A stretch of DNA of 64,000 nt from the NCBI GenBank assembly GCA_012515075.1, contig JAAYZC010000013.1, positions 1 to 64,000 of the forward strand, in the 5' to 3' direction. Position 1 is the stretch's first letter, and every line of letters starts with the position of its first letter. The position numbers and the translations under genes are program-made. The DNA is from Thermoplasmatales archaeon (lineage in GTDB: Archaea; Thermoplasmatota; Thermoplasmata; Methanomassiliicoccales; Methanomethylophilaceae). Below, piece after piece: positions 1 to 9,273 of the stretch. The notes under the pieces were generated by a model. That model saw nothing but the letters and a program-made list of their open reading frames with translations. It was not told the origin of the DNA and made no database searches.

Positions 1-3000
1 GCGAACGTCTCGCAGGCCGAGTCCTTGAATATGTTCAGAACGTAGGACCTCATCATGCTGCCGCCTATGAGACCTCCGCCGTTGCTTTGATCGGGAGACC
101 CTTCGGCGAAGATCCATTCCGAGGCGGCATCCGCTATGCGCTGCCAGGTGTAGTCGCTGTTCTGAGTGTCCGTTTTCCAGGGGGTCTTGTCCGACACGCT
201 CCCCGAGGAATCCCTCAGTATCACGCAGTCCCCGTTCCTCCCGTTGCTGGATGCGTTCACCAGGACCACTTTCGTGTCCAATTCCACAAGAAGCCTTCCC
301 TTTGCGGGGATTTTCTCCCCGATTATCACCTGTAACTTCTGCTCTTCGTTGCTGCCCGCATGCAAAGTCCACCCTGTCAGGTCCACGGGACGCTCGGTGG
401 AATTGTACAGCTCCACCCATTCGAACCCCGTATCGGATCCGTAGGGGTTCGATTCGAATTCGTTTATCAGCACACCTCTCTCGAAGGGTACGTTGTACTT
501 CAGATCCAGTCCCGCGTCTATGCTTCCTTTCAGACCCGGTATGGGCAGCGGTATGTTCGAAAGGGCGGCCCCCACCCCCGGCAGGTCAGAAAGCGATACC
601 GTGAGCTCCTCGTACTGCACCAGTTCGGGGAGGGTAATGCGGAAGTCGGTGCCCCCGACGCTGCCGTCCACGGACACCAGATGTTTGGTGGATTTCATAA
701 GCGGGTCGAAATCCACATCTATGTCCCAATCCTCCCCTCTGACCTCCGCGGAACCCACGATACCGTATTTTCCGGAGGAGTTCTTGTCCACCGTCAGCCC
801 GCATTTCAGCCCGATCCCGCAAACCTCGCCCGCCAGCGACACCTTGAGGATGGTCTTCGTGGACTTCATCCACGTCTGGGCCTTGGTGGATATCATGAGG
901 GTGAGTCCGAAGAACCGCACCCCGACACCCTGTTCGCCGGAGCTTATGTCCACCAGGGGCGCCAGGGCATTCTCCGCGGCCCAGCCCACGGTATCGAGCA
1001 GCGCCCCCTCTATCAGCTCGCGGAGATACTCCATCGGTTCCATTATCGCTTCGAATATCTCTGAGACGATGTCTGCGACGTACTTGGAGATCTCCACCAG
1101 GGCGCAGGACAGGGCCCTGACTATGTCCATAAGCATCCCGAAAGCCTTGCGCAAGGGCTCCAGAAGGGGCTCCAGCACCTCCAGCAGGAGGTTCCAGGCA
1201 TCTCCGAGGAGGGTGTTGCTGGGAGAGTAGCTGACGCCTGCCAGGGCCCAGGAGCTCATCACCGGTATGTCGACCGTCAGGTCTATCGTCACGCTTCCTG
1301 AGATGCGGCAACTCCCAGCCCCCAAAAGATCCAGCAGGGTGTTGGAGGAGTCAACGGAGTACGACAGGGAGTCCTTGACGCGAACTGTGTACACTGATGA
1401 ATACGAGGCACCGGAATCCTGCATGAAACCCACGTAGTGAACGCATCTGCCACTGTTGTTCCAGGGCATGCCCACGTCTGCTTCCGGGGAAGATTCCCTC
1501 GAGAGCCTCATGCGCTCCTCCGTTATGCGGCCCGACCCGTCGGTCATGCGGAAAGAACCCTCTCCCGGCAGCTCCGTGATCCCGGAACCGTACATCGACA
1601 TGTTTTCTGAGATCTCCTTCAGAAGGGAGGACATCCTCTCCTTCATCAGGACTTCCGCGTCAGGAGACGAGAAGCCGGAATCCGCCACCGCCGTGAACAC
1701 GGTCCTCAGCGCGCTGTCCCCCTTTTTAACATGAACTATCGACTCGAGCCTCTCCATCCTCTCGTCCACCGTTTCCCTGTATCCGTCTAGTATCTCCCTC
1801 GTCCGTGCCTTGGACATCATGACCTCCGTAATGTATGCCAAATCCTCCTCGGTGGCCTGAGGCAAAGACCTCCTGAGGGAGCTGGTCACCGCCCCGCGGA
1901 CCGAGGACTCCAGTTCCGATATGCCGAAGATCTCGTCCCTGCAGTCATCCATCCTCTCAAATATGGCCCCGCAGAGGGGGTCCAGGACCTCCTGGGACGT
2001 TGCGCAGCTACCGATATCCCTGAAGAAGGACTCACCGCCGTCCTCCATCACGCCGGAGACGGCTCTTCCGAGCGTTGTCAGGAAATCCTCTCCGTCCGAA
2101 GGGTCCGCGGCAATCCGTATGGTGCCCATGGTATGCCTCTCCGATATGTCCAGGGCCACGCCTCTGACGAATCCGCGGAAGGTCTCCCTGATGTTGTCGG
2201 TCGCGTCCCTGTATTCCGCCAGGAAACCGTCCAGGCCGCTCCAGGCGATCACATCCACATCGGGGTAGGCGAAATCTCCCGACACCCCGACCTCCACCGT
2301 CCCCCCTTCCAACGAGAAGCTGCAGGGTTCGATGTCTATGCTGGAGACCGTGCCGTTTAGGAGGTAACGGTAGTCCTCCTCCCGATGACCCATCAGCTGC
2401 ATGGCGTCGGCCAGGTAACCCGCTGCTGATTCCGGGTTTTCACCCGTGAGGAATCCGGTTATGCAGTTCCAGAGTCCGACGGCGTGGTCCCCGAGGATCT
2501 CCAGTGAATCGATTACCGCCCCGGCTCCGCTGTAGTCAACCCATTGCAGAAGCAGGTCGTCCAGGACGGACACCATGGCCTGGGCGTAGACCGAACCCAG
2601 GTCTATCACGAGATACCCGTCGTCCAGGACGGCCATGTCCGCGAGGTCGACGCGTCCCGAACCGGAGATCAGTTCGTCCGAGGAATCGCGGAAGCATATC
2701 ATCCCGATGGCAGCAAGCGATACACGATAGGCCTCCTCCGCATCCTCGGGCGTGAGTACGGCGGAGGTGCCCATGTCCCCGTACTTGGATTCGGAGCCGT
2801 ACCCGTTGATCACCCTCGTCTGAGCAAGGGATGAGAGCTGATAGGTCATCATCTGGGACAGTACCGAGACTCCCTCGGTCAGCGATTGTTCGAAGAGAGA
2901 GGTCTTCTCTAAGACCAGGGGCAGGGCGTATGTCCCGTCGGACCGGATATCGACGGTCCTCAGGCTGTATCCCGAAGGGGACCTGAACTCGGCTGTGAAG

Positions 3001-3443
3001 CTTCCCGTGGCCGTAAGATAGGATGGCACGGAGCCGGATCCGAGTTCAACGGCGCCCGCCATCCTCAGGGATTCCACCCCGAGCTCCGCCCTGTAGTCCA
3101 CGAGCGTGGCTGTCACGCATCCGTCGGTCATCGGGAAGTTCTCTCTCATCCAGTTGCCCGCACGGCGGGAGAAAGTCTCCGAGCGTTCCTTCAGGACGCC
3201 CCCCGAGGGGTCCCTGCTTATGTCGCCTATTATCTCCCCGAGGCCCCTGTTGACGAAGCCCCCCATCTCCCCCATGGCCTCGGATATTGCCTCCAGCTCC
3301 GTGCCCAGGTTCCCAGCGTTGTCCGATGCCCGTTCAGTCATCGCGCACACGGCTCCGCAGGCCGACCCCAGTATCAGAAGCGTCACGGCGATTACAGCGA
3401 ACGGCATCTGACCCCCTTTCGAACCCCCAATCCTGCCGATCAT
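1..3443 (-). CDS. Large exported protein with C-terminal lamin-tail domain (3' end outside window)
   Basis: The minus strand is open from an ATG at 3443 to the window edge, at least 1147 codons with no stop. An in-frame ATG at 3407 is the alternative start. The N-terminus carries a short basic, glycine-rich stretch ending GGQMPF, then a hydrophobic segment (about residues 14-35), which looks like a pilin-type or signal-anchor leader; most of the chain is therefore probably outside the cell. The long middle is rich in Asp, Glu, Ser and Thr and matches no family I know. From about residue 991 a lamin-tail (LTD) domain is recognisable by the pattern INEFESNPYG, EWVELYN and DLTGWTL; LTDs occur in exported nucleases and surface proteins. 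Function unknown. The export and LTD calls are inferences from sequence pattern. Confidence 0.75.
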   Translation of the reverse strand, partial: MIGRIGGSKGGQMPFAVIAVTLLILGSACGAVCAMTERASDNAGNLGTELEAISEAMGEMGGFVNRGLGEIIGDISRDPSGGVLKERSETFSRRAGNWMRENFPMTDGCVTATLVDYRAELGVESLRMAGAVELGSGSVPSYLTATGSFTAEFRSPSGYSLRTVDIRSDGTYALPLVLEKTSLFEQSLTEGVSVLSQMMTYQLSSLAQTRVINGYGSESKYGDMGTSAVLTPEDAEEAYRVSLAAIGMICFRDSSDELISGSGRVDLADMAVLDDGYLVIDLGSVYAQAMVSVLDDLLLQWVDYSGAGAVIDSLEILGDHAVGLWNCITGFLTGENPESAAGYLADAMQLMGHREEDYRYLLNGTVSSIDIEPCSFSLEGGTVEVGVSGDFAYPDVDVIAWSGLDGFLAEYRDATDNIRETFRGFVRGVALDISERHTMGTIRIAADPSDGEDFLTTLGRAVSGVMEDGGESFFRDIGSCATSQEVLDPLCGAIFERMDDCRDEIFGISELESSVRGAVTSSLRRSLPQATEEDLAYITEVMMSKARTREILDGYRETVDERMERLESIVHVKKGDSALRTVFTAVADSGFSSPDAEVLMKERMSSLLKEISENMSMYGSGITELPGEGSFRMTDGSGRITEERMRLSRESSPEADVGMPWNNSGRCVHYVGFMQDSGASYSSVYTVRVKDSLSYSVDSSNTLLDLLGAGSCRISGSVTIDLTVDIPVMSSWALAGVSYSPSNTLLGDAWNLLLEVLEPLLEPLRKAFGMLMDIVRALSCALVEISKYVADIVSEIFEAIMEPMEYLRELIEGALLDTVGWAAENALAPLVDISSGEQGVGVRFFGLTLMISTKAQTWMKSTKTILKVSLAGEVCGIGLKCGLTVDKNSSGKYGIVGSAEVRGEDWDIDVDFDPLMKSTKHLVSVDGSVGGTDFRITLPELVQYEELTVSLSDLPGVGAALSNIPLPIPGLKGSIDAGLDLKYNVPFERGVLINEFESNPYGSDTGFEWVELYNSTERPVDLTGWTLHAGSNEEQKLQVIIGEKIPAKGRLLVELDTKVVLVNASSNGRNGDCVILRDSSGSVSDKTPWKTDTQNSDYTWQRIADAASEWIFAEGSPDQSNGGGLIGGSMMRSYVLNIFKDSACETF

Positions 3444-3566
3444 ATGCGGGCCCTTCGGCCTGTACGGAGATATATACGGGGCATTACAGTTACGATAAAG
3501 GCCCTCATCCGCCCTGCGTAAACCATTATAACGGAAGAGGCAATTCCCCGATAGGAATTGGGTATT

Positions 3567-5183
3567 ATGGCTGCAACCGCGAAAGAGTATGCGCTCCCGA
3601 AAGGTCTGCCTAAGAAGACAGGTTCCATCTGTCCCGACTGCGGCAGGATCCTGGAGGCGACCCTTTATGAAAGGGATGGGAAGGTTTACATCGACAAGGA
3701 GTGTCCTGAGCACGGTAAGTTCAGCGATATATACTGGTCCGATGTGGAGTTATTCTTGAAAGCGGAGGAGTATGCCCTGGACGGCATAGGGCTCCATAAC
3801 AACGCTGACAGAACGTTGGGGGACGGTGAAAACGTCCACATAATGATCGACGGCCAGAGATTCGACATGTACTCATGCACCGCGCTGGCCAACATCGATC
3901 TGACCAACAGATGCAACATGAACTGCCCCATCTGCTTCGCGAACGCGAACCAGCAGGGATACGTCTACGAACCCTCGTTCGATCAGGTGGTCAAGATGCT
4001 TAGGGCCCTCAGGGAAGAGGACCCCATAAGGTGCACCGCCGTGCAGTTCTCCGGCGGGGAGCCCACCGTATACCCCCGGTTAGTGGATGTCATCAAGGTA
4101 GCCAAGGAGATGGGATTCGCCCAGGTCCAGGTGGCCACCAACGGGATCGAGTTCGCTAAGGACTTCGAGTTCCTCAAGGCATGCAAGGCGGCGGGTCTCA
4201 ACACGATATACCTTTCATTCGACGGTGTCAGCGACGACATATACCTCCAGGCCCGCGACAGGAAGATGTTCGACGTGAAGCTCAAGGTCCTGGAGAACCT
4301 CAGGAAGCTCGAACGCCCGCCCTCCGTGGTGCTGGTTCCCACCGTTGTGAGGGGGGTCAACGACCACCAGATAGGCGACATAGTCAACTTCGCTTTCGAG
4401 AACTCGGACGTCATACGCGGAATCAACTTCCAGCCAGTGGCCTTCACGGGCAGGATAACCCGCGAGGAGCTGACCAAGGGCAGATTCACGCTTCCTGACC
4501 TCGTCAGGGAGATGGAAGACCAGACCGGTTACGCCGAGAAGAGGGATTGGTATCCCGTGCCAGTGGTTGCACCCATATCCAAGTTCGCCTCCATAATCAT
4601 GGGCGAGAACAAGGTCACCTTCACCGTGCACCCCCACTGCGGCATAGCGACCTATCTGTTCCGGGACGACACGGGGAAGGTCACCCCCATGCCCAGGTTC
4701 ATAGACGTGAAGAGATTCGCCGTCGGACTCAACCAGCTGGCCGACAGGGCTGACAAGTCGAAGTTCAAGAAGCTCTATCTGCTCAGGGTCCTGAAGCTGC
4801 TCAACAGCTGCCTGGACGAATCCCAGATGCCCGAGGGTCTGACGAAGAAGAAGCTGGTTCAGCTGATGAGGGATGTCATGTCCGACAAGTCCAAGAAGAC
4901 GCTTGCGGCTTTCTCCTGGAAGATGATGTTCGTCGGAGGTATGCATTTCCAGGACGCTTACAACTACGACATCGAGAGGGTGAGGCGCTGCGCCATACAC
5001 TATGTGACCCCGGACTGTCGTGTCATACCCTTCTGCGCTTACAACGGAGGCCCCGAGTACCGCGCGGAGGTCGAGAAGAAGTTCTCCGTCCCTCTGGCCG
5101 AGTGGAAGGAGAGGAACAAGGAGGAGGCCAGGAAGCTCGAGGAGGCCCTGATCGTCCCCGAGGACCAGAGGCCCGAGGCATGA
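3567..5183 (+). CDS. tes: Radical SAM protein, probable tetraether lipid synthase (Tes)
   Basis: The 538-residue product has an N-terminal rubredoxin-like metal site (CPDC at residues 22-25, then CPEH near 46) and a radical SAM motif CNMNCPIC with cysteines at 116, 120 and 123, followed by FSGGEPT. The C-terminal part has further cysteines (CAIHYVTPDC, then PFC), as expected for auxiliary clusters. This layout and length fit the MJ0619/Tes family, which joins the ends of two archaeol phytanyl chains to make macrocyclic archaeol or tetraethers. The neighbours support a lipid role: a ferredoxin and a geranylgeranyl reductase follow with ATGA overlaps. ATG 3567 is preferred over an in-frame TTG nine bases upstream. 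The alternative is another radical SAM enzyme of the same architecture; the Tes call rests on family recognition plus context. Confidence 0.75.
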   Translation: MAATAKEYALPKGLPKKTGSICPDCGRILEATLYERDGKVYIDKECPEHGKFSDIYWSDVELFLKAEEYALDGIGLHNNADRTLGDGENVHIMIDGQRFDMYSCTALANIDLTNRCNMNCPICFANANQQGYVYEPSFDQVVKMLRALREEDPIRCTAVQFSGGEPTVYPRLVDVIKVAKEMGFAQVQVATNGIEFAKDFEFLKACKAAGLNTIYLSFDGVSDDIYLQARDRKMFDVKLKVLENLRKLERPPSVVLVPTVVRGVNDHQIGDIVNFAFENSDVIRGINFQPVAFTGRITREELTKGRFTLPDLVREMEDQTGYAEKRDWYPVPVVAPISKFASIIMGENKVTFTVHPHCGIATYLFRDDTGKVTPMPRFIDVKRFAVGLNQLADRADKSKFKKLYLLRVLKLLNSCLDESQMPEGLTKKKLVQLMRDVMSDKSKKTLAAFSWKMMFVGGMHFQDAYNYDIERVRRCAIHYVTPDCRVIPFCAYNGGPEYRAEVEKKFSVPLAEWKERNKEEARKLEEALIVPEDQRPEA

Positions 5184-5368
5184 AGGTGTTTCACATGATT
5201 GTAGATGTGGACAGATGTCTTCACTGCGGCGGTTGCGTAGGCTCCTGCCCGGTCAATGCGATATTCCTCAACGATTTCATCCTTGAGTTCAGCGACAGAT
5301 GCAACAGATGCGGCAGATGCGTGAAGCTCTGCCCGGTTCAGGCGCTATCTCTGGAGGCGGGGGCATGA
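5180..5368 (+). CDS. Small 2[4Fe-4S] ferredoxin
   Basis: A 62-residue protein with two cysteine motifs of the bacterial-type ferredoxin fold: CLHCGGCVGSCP and CNRCGRCVKLCP. It should carry two [4Fe-4S] clusters and act as a soluble one-electron carrier. The start overlaps the stop of the radical SAM gene (ATGA at 5180) and its own stop overlaps the start of the reductase gene (ATGA at 5365), so the three are translationally coupled. A dedicated role in reducing the radical SAM enzyme, the geranylgeranyl reductase, or both is inferred from this coupling; archaeal geranylgeranyl reductases are known to take electrons from a neighbouring ferredoxin in some methanogens. Confidence 0.85.
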   Translation: MKVFHMIVDVDRCLHCGGCVGSCPVNAIFLNDFILEFSDRCNRCGRCVKLCPVQALSLEAGA

Positions 5369-6555
5369 GGACCATCGAGTGCGACGTGGTCGTCGTCGGC
5401 GCGGGTCCCGGCGGCAGCATGGCAGCCAAGTACTGCGCCCAGGGCGGCCTGGACACAGTCATGATCGAGAAGAAGCATGAGATCGGGGCGCCCCTGAGAT
5501 GCGCCGAAGGTGTTTCGAAGAAATGGCTGGCGGAGGTCGGCATCGAACCGGATCCCGTGTGGATACGCGCGGACATGGTCGGCGCGGTCATAAAGTCCCC
5601 CAGCGGTTACGCCTTCAAGCTCGACGAGAGCAAGGCCGGATCCGAAGTGGGATACGTTCTGGAGCGGCACCTTTTCGACAAGGCCCTGGCCAGGGATGCC
5701 GTGAAGGCGGGCGCGAGGATAATGATGCGCACCTACTGCACCGACGTAATCAGAGAGGCCGGGAAACTGGTTGGCATCAGGGCCAAGAGCATGGGCGAGC
5801 CCATGGAGATACGTGCGAAGTGCATAGTGGCCGCTGACGGCTTCGAGTCCCAGGTCGGGAGATGGGCAGGCATAGACACCAAGCTCGCGCTCAACGACCT
5901 GTGCTCCTGCCTGCAGTACAGGATGGTGAACTGCGATGCGGACATGGAGTACTGCGAATTCATAATAGGCAGGTCCGTGGCACCCGGGGGGTACCTCTGG
6001 ATATTCCCCAAGGGGGGCGGCATCGCCAACGTGGGCATAGGCATAATGGGCACCATGGCCAAGAGCGGGGAGGCGAAGACGTACCTTGACAAGTTTATAT
6101 CTGACGACCCCAGGTTCAAGAAGAGCCAGGCTGTGGAGACGGTCGGCGGGTTCGTCTCCACCTGTCCGGGGCTCGACTGCGCCGTGGACGACAACATAAT
6201 ACTGGTGGGGGACGCCGCCAGGATCATAGACCCGATAACGGGAGGGGGCATCTGCCACGCCTGCAGGACCGGCATGTATGCCGGGCAGGTCCTCACCGAG
6301 TGCGCCAAGAAGGGAGATTTCTCCAAGGGGGCCCTGATGCCCTACGAGAAGATGTGGCGCGACAGGATGGAGGACAAGCTCTACAGGAACTGGATGGCCA
6401 AGGAGAGGCTCGCGGAGCTCGACGACGAGACTATCGACGAGCTTGTAAGGCTGATCTCCACATCCGACATCAAGGAGGTCAACGTGTACAACCTCCTCAA
6501 GGTGATCAAGGAGAAGTTCCCCAAGGTCGTCGAAGGCTTCGAGGACCTGATCTGA
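5365..6555 (+). CDS. Digeranylgeranylglycerophospholipid reductase (geranylgeranyl reductase)
   Basis: A 396-residue FAD enzyme that saturates the double bonds of geranylgeranyl chains in archaeal membrane lipids. It shows the N-terminal dinucleotide motif VVVGAGPGGSMAA (about residues 8-20), the RCAEG stretch with the cysteine typical of archaeal GGRs (about residues 46-50), the FAD-binding GDAARIIDPITGGGI segment near residue 280, and the WIFPKG substrate-side motif near residue 213. Length is normal for the family. The ATG at 5365 overlaps the ferredoxin stop. As the last gene of the tes-ferredoxin-GGR operon it gives that operon a membrane-lipid meaning. Convergent with mevalonate kinase, which makes the isoprenoid precursors. 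Confidence 0.92.
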   Translation: MRTIECDVVVVGAGPGGSMAAKYCAQGGLDTVMIEKKHEIGAPLRCAEGVSKKWLAEVGIEPDPVWIRADMVGAVIKSPSGYAFKLDESKAGSEVGYVLERHLFDKALARDAVKAGARIMMRTYCTDVIREAGKLVGIRAKSMGEPMEIRAKCIVAADGFESQVGRWAGIDTKLALNDLCSCLQYRMVNCDADMEYCEFIIGRSVAPGGYLWIFPKGGGIANVGIGIMGTMAKSGEAKTYLDKFISDDPRFKKSQAVETVGGFVSTCPGLDCAVDDNIILVGDAARIIDPITGGGICHACRTGMYAGQVLTECAKKGDFSKGALMPYEKMWRDRMEDKLYRNWMAKERLAELDDETIDELVRLISTSDIKEVNVYNLLKVIKEKFPKVVEGFEDLI

Positions 6556-6560
6556 AACAT

Positions 6561-6590
6561 AGGGGGCGCACCCCCTGCTTCATTTTTATT
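6561..6590. terminator. Hairpin plus T-rich tract between convergent operons
   Basis: Between the reductase stop and the mevalonate kinase stop is a GGGGG-CGCA-CCCCC stem-loop (6562-6575), flanked by A and T, and followed by a T-rich stretch. The symmetric position between two convergent genes suggests it ends transcription from both sides. Confidence 0.5.
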
Positions 6591-7527
6591 GAAGGATCTC
6601 CGAGACCCTGACTCCTTCCTCACCCGTACGAACCACGAACGGCTGTCCCCCGCGCAGGGCGATGGCCTTGCAGACGGCCTCGGGATCGTCCGTCAGCGCC
6701 ACCATGCTCCCGCCGCCTCCTGAGCCGGTGAGCTTGGCACCGTAGGAGTGCCTCTCGGCGGCATTGACAAGCTTGTTCAGTTCCTTGCAGGATACCCCCA
6801 GGATGGACAGCAGCTTGTGGTCGTGTGTCATCAGGCGGCCGAGTCCCTCGACATCGTTGCAGTCCAGCGCCCCGATCCCTTCGAGGGCGGTCTGCCCGAT
6901 CTCGTCTAGTATCTCGGCCGCGAAACGGCTTTTCGCCCGATACTTCCTGACCTTCTCCACCTGCGGTCCGGTGGGGGCCTTTATGCCTGTGTAGCCGACG
7001 ACGAAGGTCATCTCCGGGACATCGGTCTCGGAGACATCCCAGGTGTTGCTGTTCTTGGATATGGACCAAAGGGGTCTGTCGCCCCGGGGCCCGTTCACGA
7101 CCACGCCGCCGCCATGGGTGCTGGCGGACGCGTCCATGGGACTCGCCCTCCCCTGGGCGGCATACTCGGCCTCGAAGGCGTCCACAGCTATCTCCCTCTC
7201 GTCTAGCTCCCTGCCGCATAGCGCGCGCACGGCCGCCGAGAAAGCGGAGGACATGGCCGCGGAGGATCCCAGACCGGAACCCGAAGGTATCTCGCTCTCG
7301 GTCTCCAGGGACACGGGGGGGCAGGAGTTGCGCCCAATTATCGTGTCCAGGTGAAGGTGCACCCCTCTTTCGAAAGGCCTACCGTTGACGTTGGGACGCG
7401 AACTCCTCCTGACCCTGCAGGTGAATCTGCGGTCCACTGCCAGGGCGACGGCGGGCTTCCCGTAGACCACCGCGTGCTCCCCCAGAACTATGAACTTGCC
7501 CGGGGCGGAGGCGACTATGTCTGACAT
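6586..7527 (-). CDS. mvk: Mevalonate kinase
   Basis: A 313-residue GHMP-family kinase that phosphorylates mevalonate with ATP, the entry step to isoprenoid precursors for archaeal lipids. All three GHMP motifs are visible: the N-terminal APGKFIVLGEHAVVYGKPA, the ATP-binding PSGSGLGSSAA at about residues 81-91, and the C-terminal KLTGSGGGGSMVAL near residue 265. GEHAVVYG is characteristic of mevalonate kinase rather than of homoserine or galactokinase. It is the last gene of a minus-strand run after an unknown gene (6-base gap) and an aminotransferase, and it converges on the tes-ferredoxin-GGR operon, so lipid precursor and lipid-modifying genes lie together. Confidence 0.93.
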   Translation of the reverse strand: MSDIVASAPGKFIVLGEHAVVYGKPAVALAVDRRFTCRVRRSSRPNVNGRPFERGVHLHLDTIIGRNSCPPVSLETESEIPSGSGLGSSAAMSSAFSAAVRALCGRELDEREIAVDAFEAEYAAQGRASPMDASASTHGGGVVVNGPRGDRPLWSISKNSNTWDVSETDVPEMTFVVGYTGIKAPTGPQVEKVRKYRAKSRFAAEILDEIGQTALEGIGALDCNDVEGLGRLMTHDHKLLSILGVSCKELNKLVNAAERHSYGAKLTGSGGGGSMVALTDDPEAVCKAIALRGGQPFVVRTGEEGVRVSEILQ

Positions 7528-7533
7528 CTGACC

Positions 7534-8046
7534 TTACTCTGAGAGCTTGTATTTGGCCATCATCTCGGTCACAGCGTCATTGGGGTTCCGGTGATCCAGA
7601 AGAGGCTGGGGTATCCCCCACCAGGCCTCCTCGGCATCCATGAGCCCTTTCTCGTAGGACACATCGTCCGGGAAGTCATCCCTCTTTATGCCAAGGAGGG
7701 CCTTCTGCATCTCCGAGAAGAGATCGGTTCCGTACTTCTTGTTCGTCAGCGACACCGCGAGGAACGTATCGAAGCAGTAGGTCATCTCCAGTGCGAGCTC
7801 GTCCGGAACGGACTCCATGATCATGTCCATGACGCTGTTGGCTGTCATCATGAACACCATCTCGCGTTTCTTCTCCTCGGGTATCTTGTCGTCGTTAACG
7901 ACCTCGTCCAGTTCCCCGTACCAGAGGTCCTTAAGGGCCGCTGTCCTGCGGGGATTCTTCTCCCACAGCTGGTCCTCCAGCGCTATTTCTTCCTTCTCCT
8001 CTTCAGATCCTCCGAAGAGGTCCGCGTTGGGATCGTATTCAGTCAT
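7534..8046 (-). CDS. Conserved hypothetical acidic protein
   Basis: A 170-residue acidic, soluble, largely helical protein that I cannot assign to a family. It has no membrane segment, no cysteine cluster and no nucleotide-binding motif. The N-terminal 30 residues are strongly acidic, and the C-terminal part is rich in Trp and Pro (EEAWWGIPQPLLDH). It lies between an aminotransferase gene (6-base gap upstream) and mevalonate kinase (6-base gap downstream), so it is co-transcribed with both. Coding is supported by good length, sensible composition and codon use like its neighbours. Function unknown. Confidence 0.75.
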   Translation of the reverse strand: MTEYDPNADLFGGSEEEKEEIALEDQLWEKNPRRTAALKDLWYGELDEVVNDDKIPEEKKREMVFMMTANSVMDMIMESVPDELALEMTYCFDTFLAVSLTNKKYGTDLFSEMQKALLGIKRDDFPDDVSYEKGLMDAEEAWWGIPQPLLDHRNPNDAVTEMMAKYKLSE

Positions 8047-8052
8047 CTTGGA

Positions 8053-9180
8053 TCATCTCCTAATCTTCTTAACGGTGGCCGCCAGTATGTCCATACCCGC
8101 TTCTATCTTGCTCTCGTCTGCGGCGTAGGAGAATCTCAGGTGCCCCTCTCCGTACTTCCCGAAGGCGGATCCCGGGGTGCATATGAGACCCTCGCGTACC
8201 AGCATCATGGCCAGATCCGCCGAGCTGATGTCGCAGTCGAAGGACGGGAATGCGTAGAACGCCCCTTTGGGCGGGGTGATGCACATGCCCGGTATTTCGT
8301 TTATCCTGTCCGATATGAGGTCCCTCCTCCTCTTGAAGACGGTCCTGGCGTTCGCAAGGTACCCGTCCAGGCCCGGCATGGCCTTCAGTATGCCGTACTG
8401 CGATGGCATGGCAGGGCTGGCGCAAAGGTGGTACTGCATCTTCACGAGGTCCTCCATCGCATCCTCGTTCGCGATGGCTATCCCCATCCTCCAGCCGGTA
8501 ACGGCCATGGTCTTGGAGAACCCGTTGATCACCACGGCCCTGTCCAGACGGGGTATGAAGGAACGGTGTACACCCTCGTAGACGAACTCGTTGTACACCT
8601 CATCGGCCACGATCATCAGGTCCCTGTCATCGGCCAGGTCAAGAAGTGCCTTGTAGGGTTCCTCCTCCAGAACCCCGCCTGTCGGGTTGGAGGGGTTGTT
8701 CACCATCAGCATCTTGGTGCGAGGGGTTATCTTGGCCTCGATATCCTCGATGTCCGGCTGGAAGTCACCCTCTGTCAGCCGGTATTCCACGCCCTTGCCT
8801 CCCGCAAGGACCGCATGCGGACCGTAGATTACGAATCCCGGGCTGGGTATCAGGACCTCGTCGCCCGGATCCAGGAACGACATCGCGACCTCCAGCAGGG
8901 CCGAGGACCCGCTGGGGGTTATCATGACATTCCCGGCGGTCAGGTCTCCGAACCCGGAGAACCTCTTCGCAACTGATTCCCTGAGTGCAGGTATCCCCGC
9001 GGTGGGCCCGTACCTGTTAAGTCCCGCCAGAGCCGCCTCGTTCATTCCCTCGACGGCGGCCGCTGGGGGCTCGATGTCCGGCTCTCCCAACCCCAGGTTG
9101 ATGGAGTCGGGGCGGGCCAGGTCGAACATCTTCCTTATCCCGGACATAGGTATGGAGTCTAGCCTATGGGAGGTCCTCAT
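8053..9180 (-). CDS. Pyridoxal-phosphate aminotransferase, class I/II
   Basis: A 375-residue fold-type I PLP enzyme. Visible features are the NNPSNPTGG substrate/cofactor loop near residue 160, the aspartate motif VADEVYNEFVY, and the PLP-lysine motif GFSKTMAVTGWRMG near residue 220. These fit the aspartate/aromatic aminotransferase subgroup common in archaea; substrate choice cannot be read from sequence alone, and aspartate or aromatic amino acids are the usual guesses. It heads the minus-strand run leading to mevalonate kinase, with a divergent promoter region (9181-9273) shared with the small membrane-protein gene. Confidence 0.9.
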   Translation of the reverse strand: MRTSHRLDSIPMSGIRKMFDLARPDSINLGLGEPDIEPPAAAVEGMNEAALAGLNRYGPTAGIPALRESVAKRFSGFGDLTAGNVMITPSGSSALLEVAMSFLDPGDEVLIPSPGFVIYGPHAVLAGGKGVEYRLTEGDFQPDIEDIEAKITPRTKMLMVNNPSNPTGGVLEEEPYKALLDLADDRDLMIVADEVYNEFVYEGVHRSFIPRLDRAVVINGFSKTMAVTGWRMGIAIANEDAMEDLVKMQYHLCASPAMPSQYGILKAMPGLDGYLANARTVFKRRRDLISDRINEIPGMCITPPKGAFYAFPSFDCDISSADLAMMLVREGLICTPGSAFGKYGEGHLRFSYAADESKIEAGMDILAATVKKIRR

Positions 9181-9273
9181 GCTCCGGTGAACTGCGTACG
9201 AGTATTAATTATTACAGAACCACGGGAGGGCGCATACGCTGTATTATTAACATGGTAAGCGGTTGGAAGGGTC

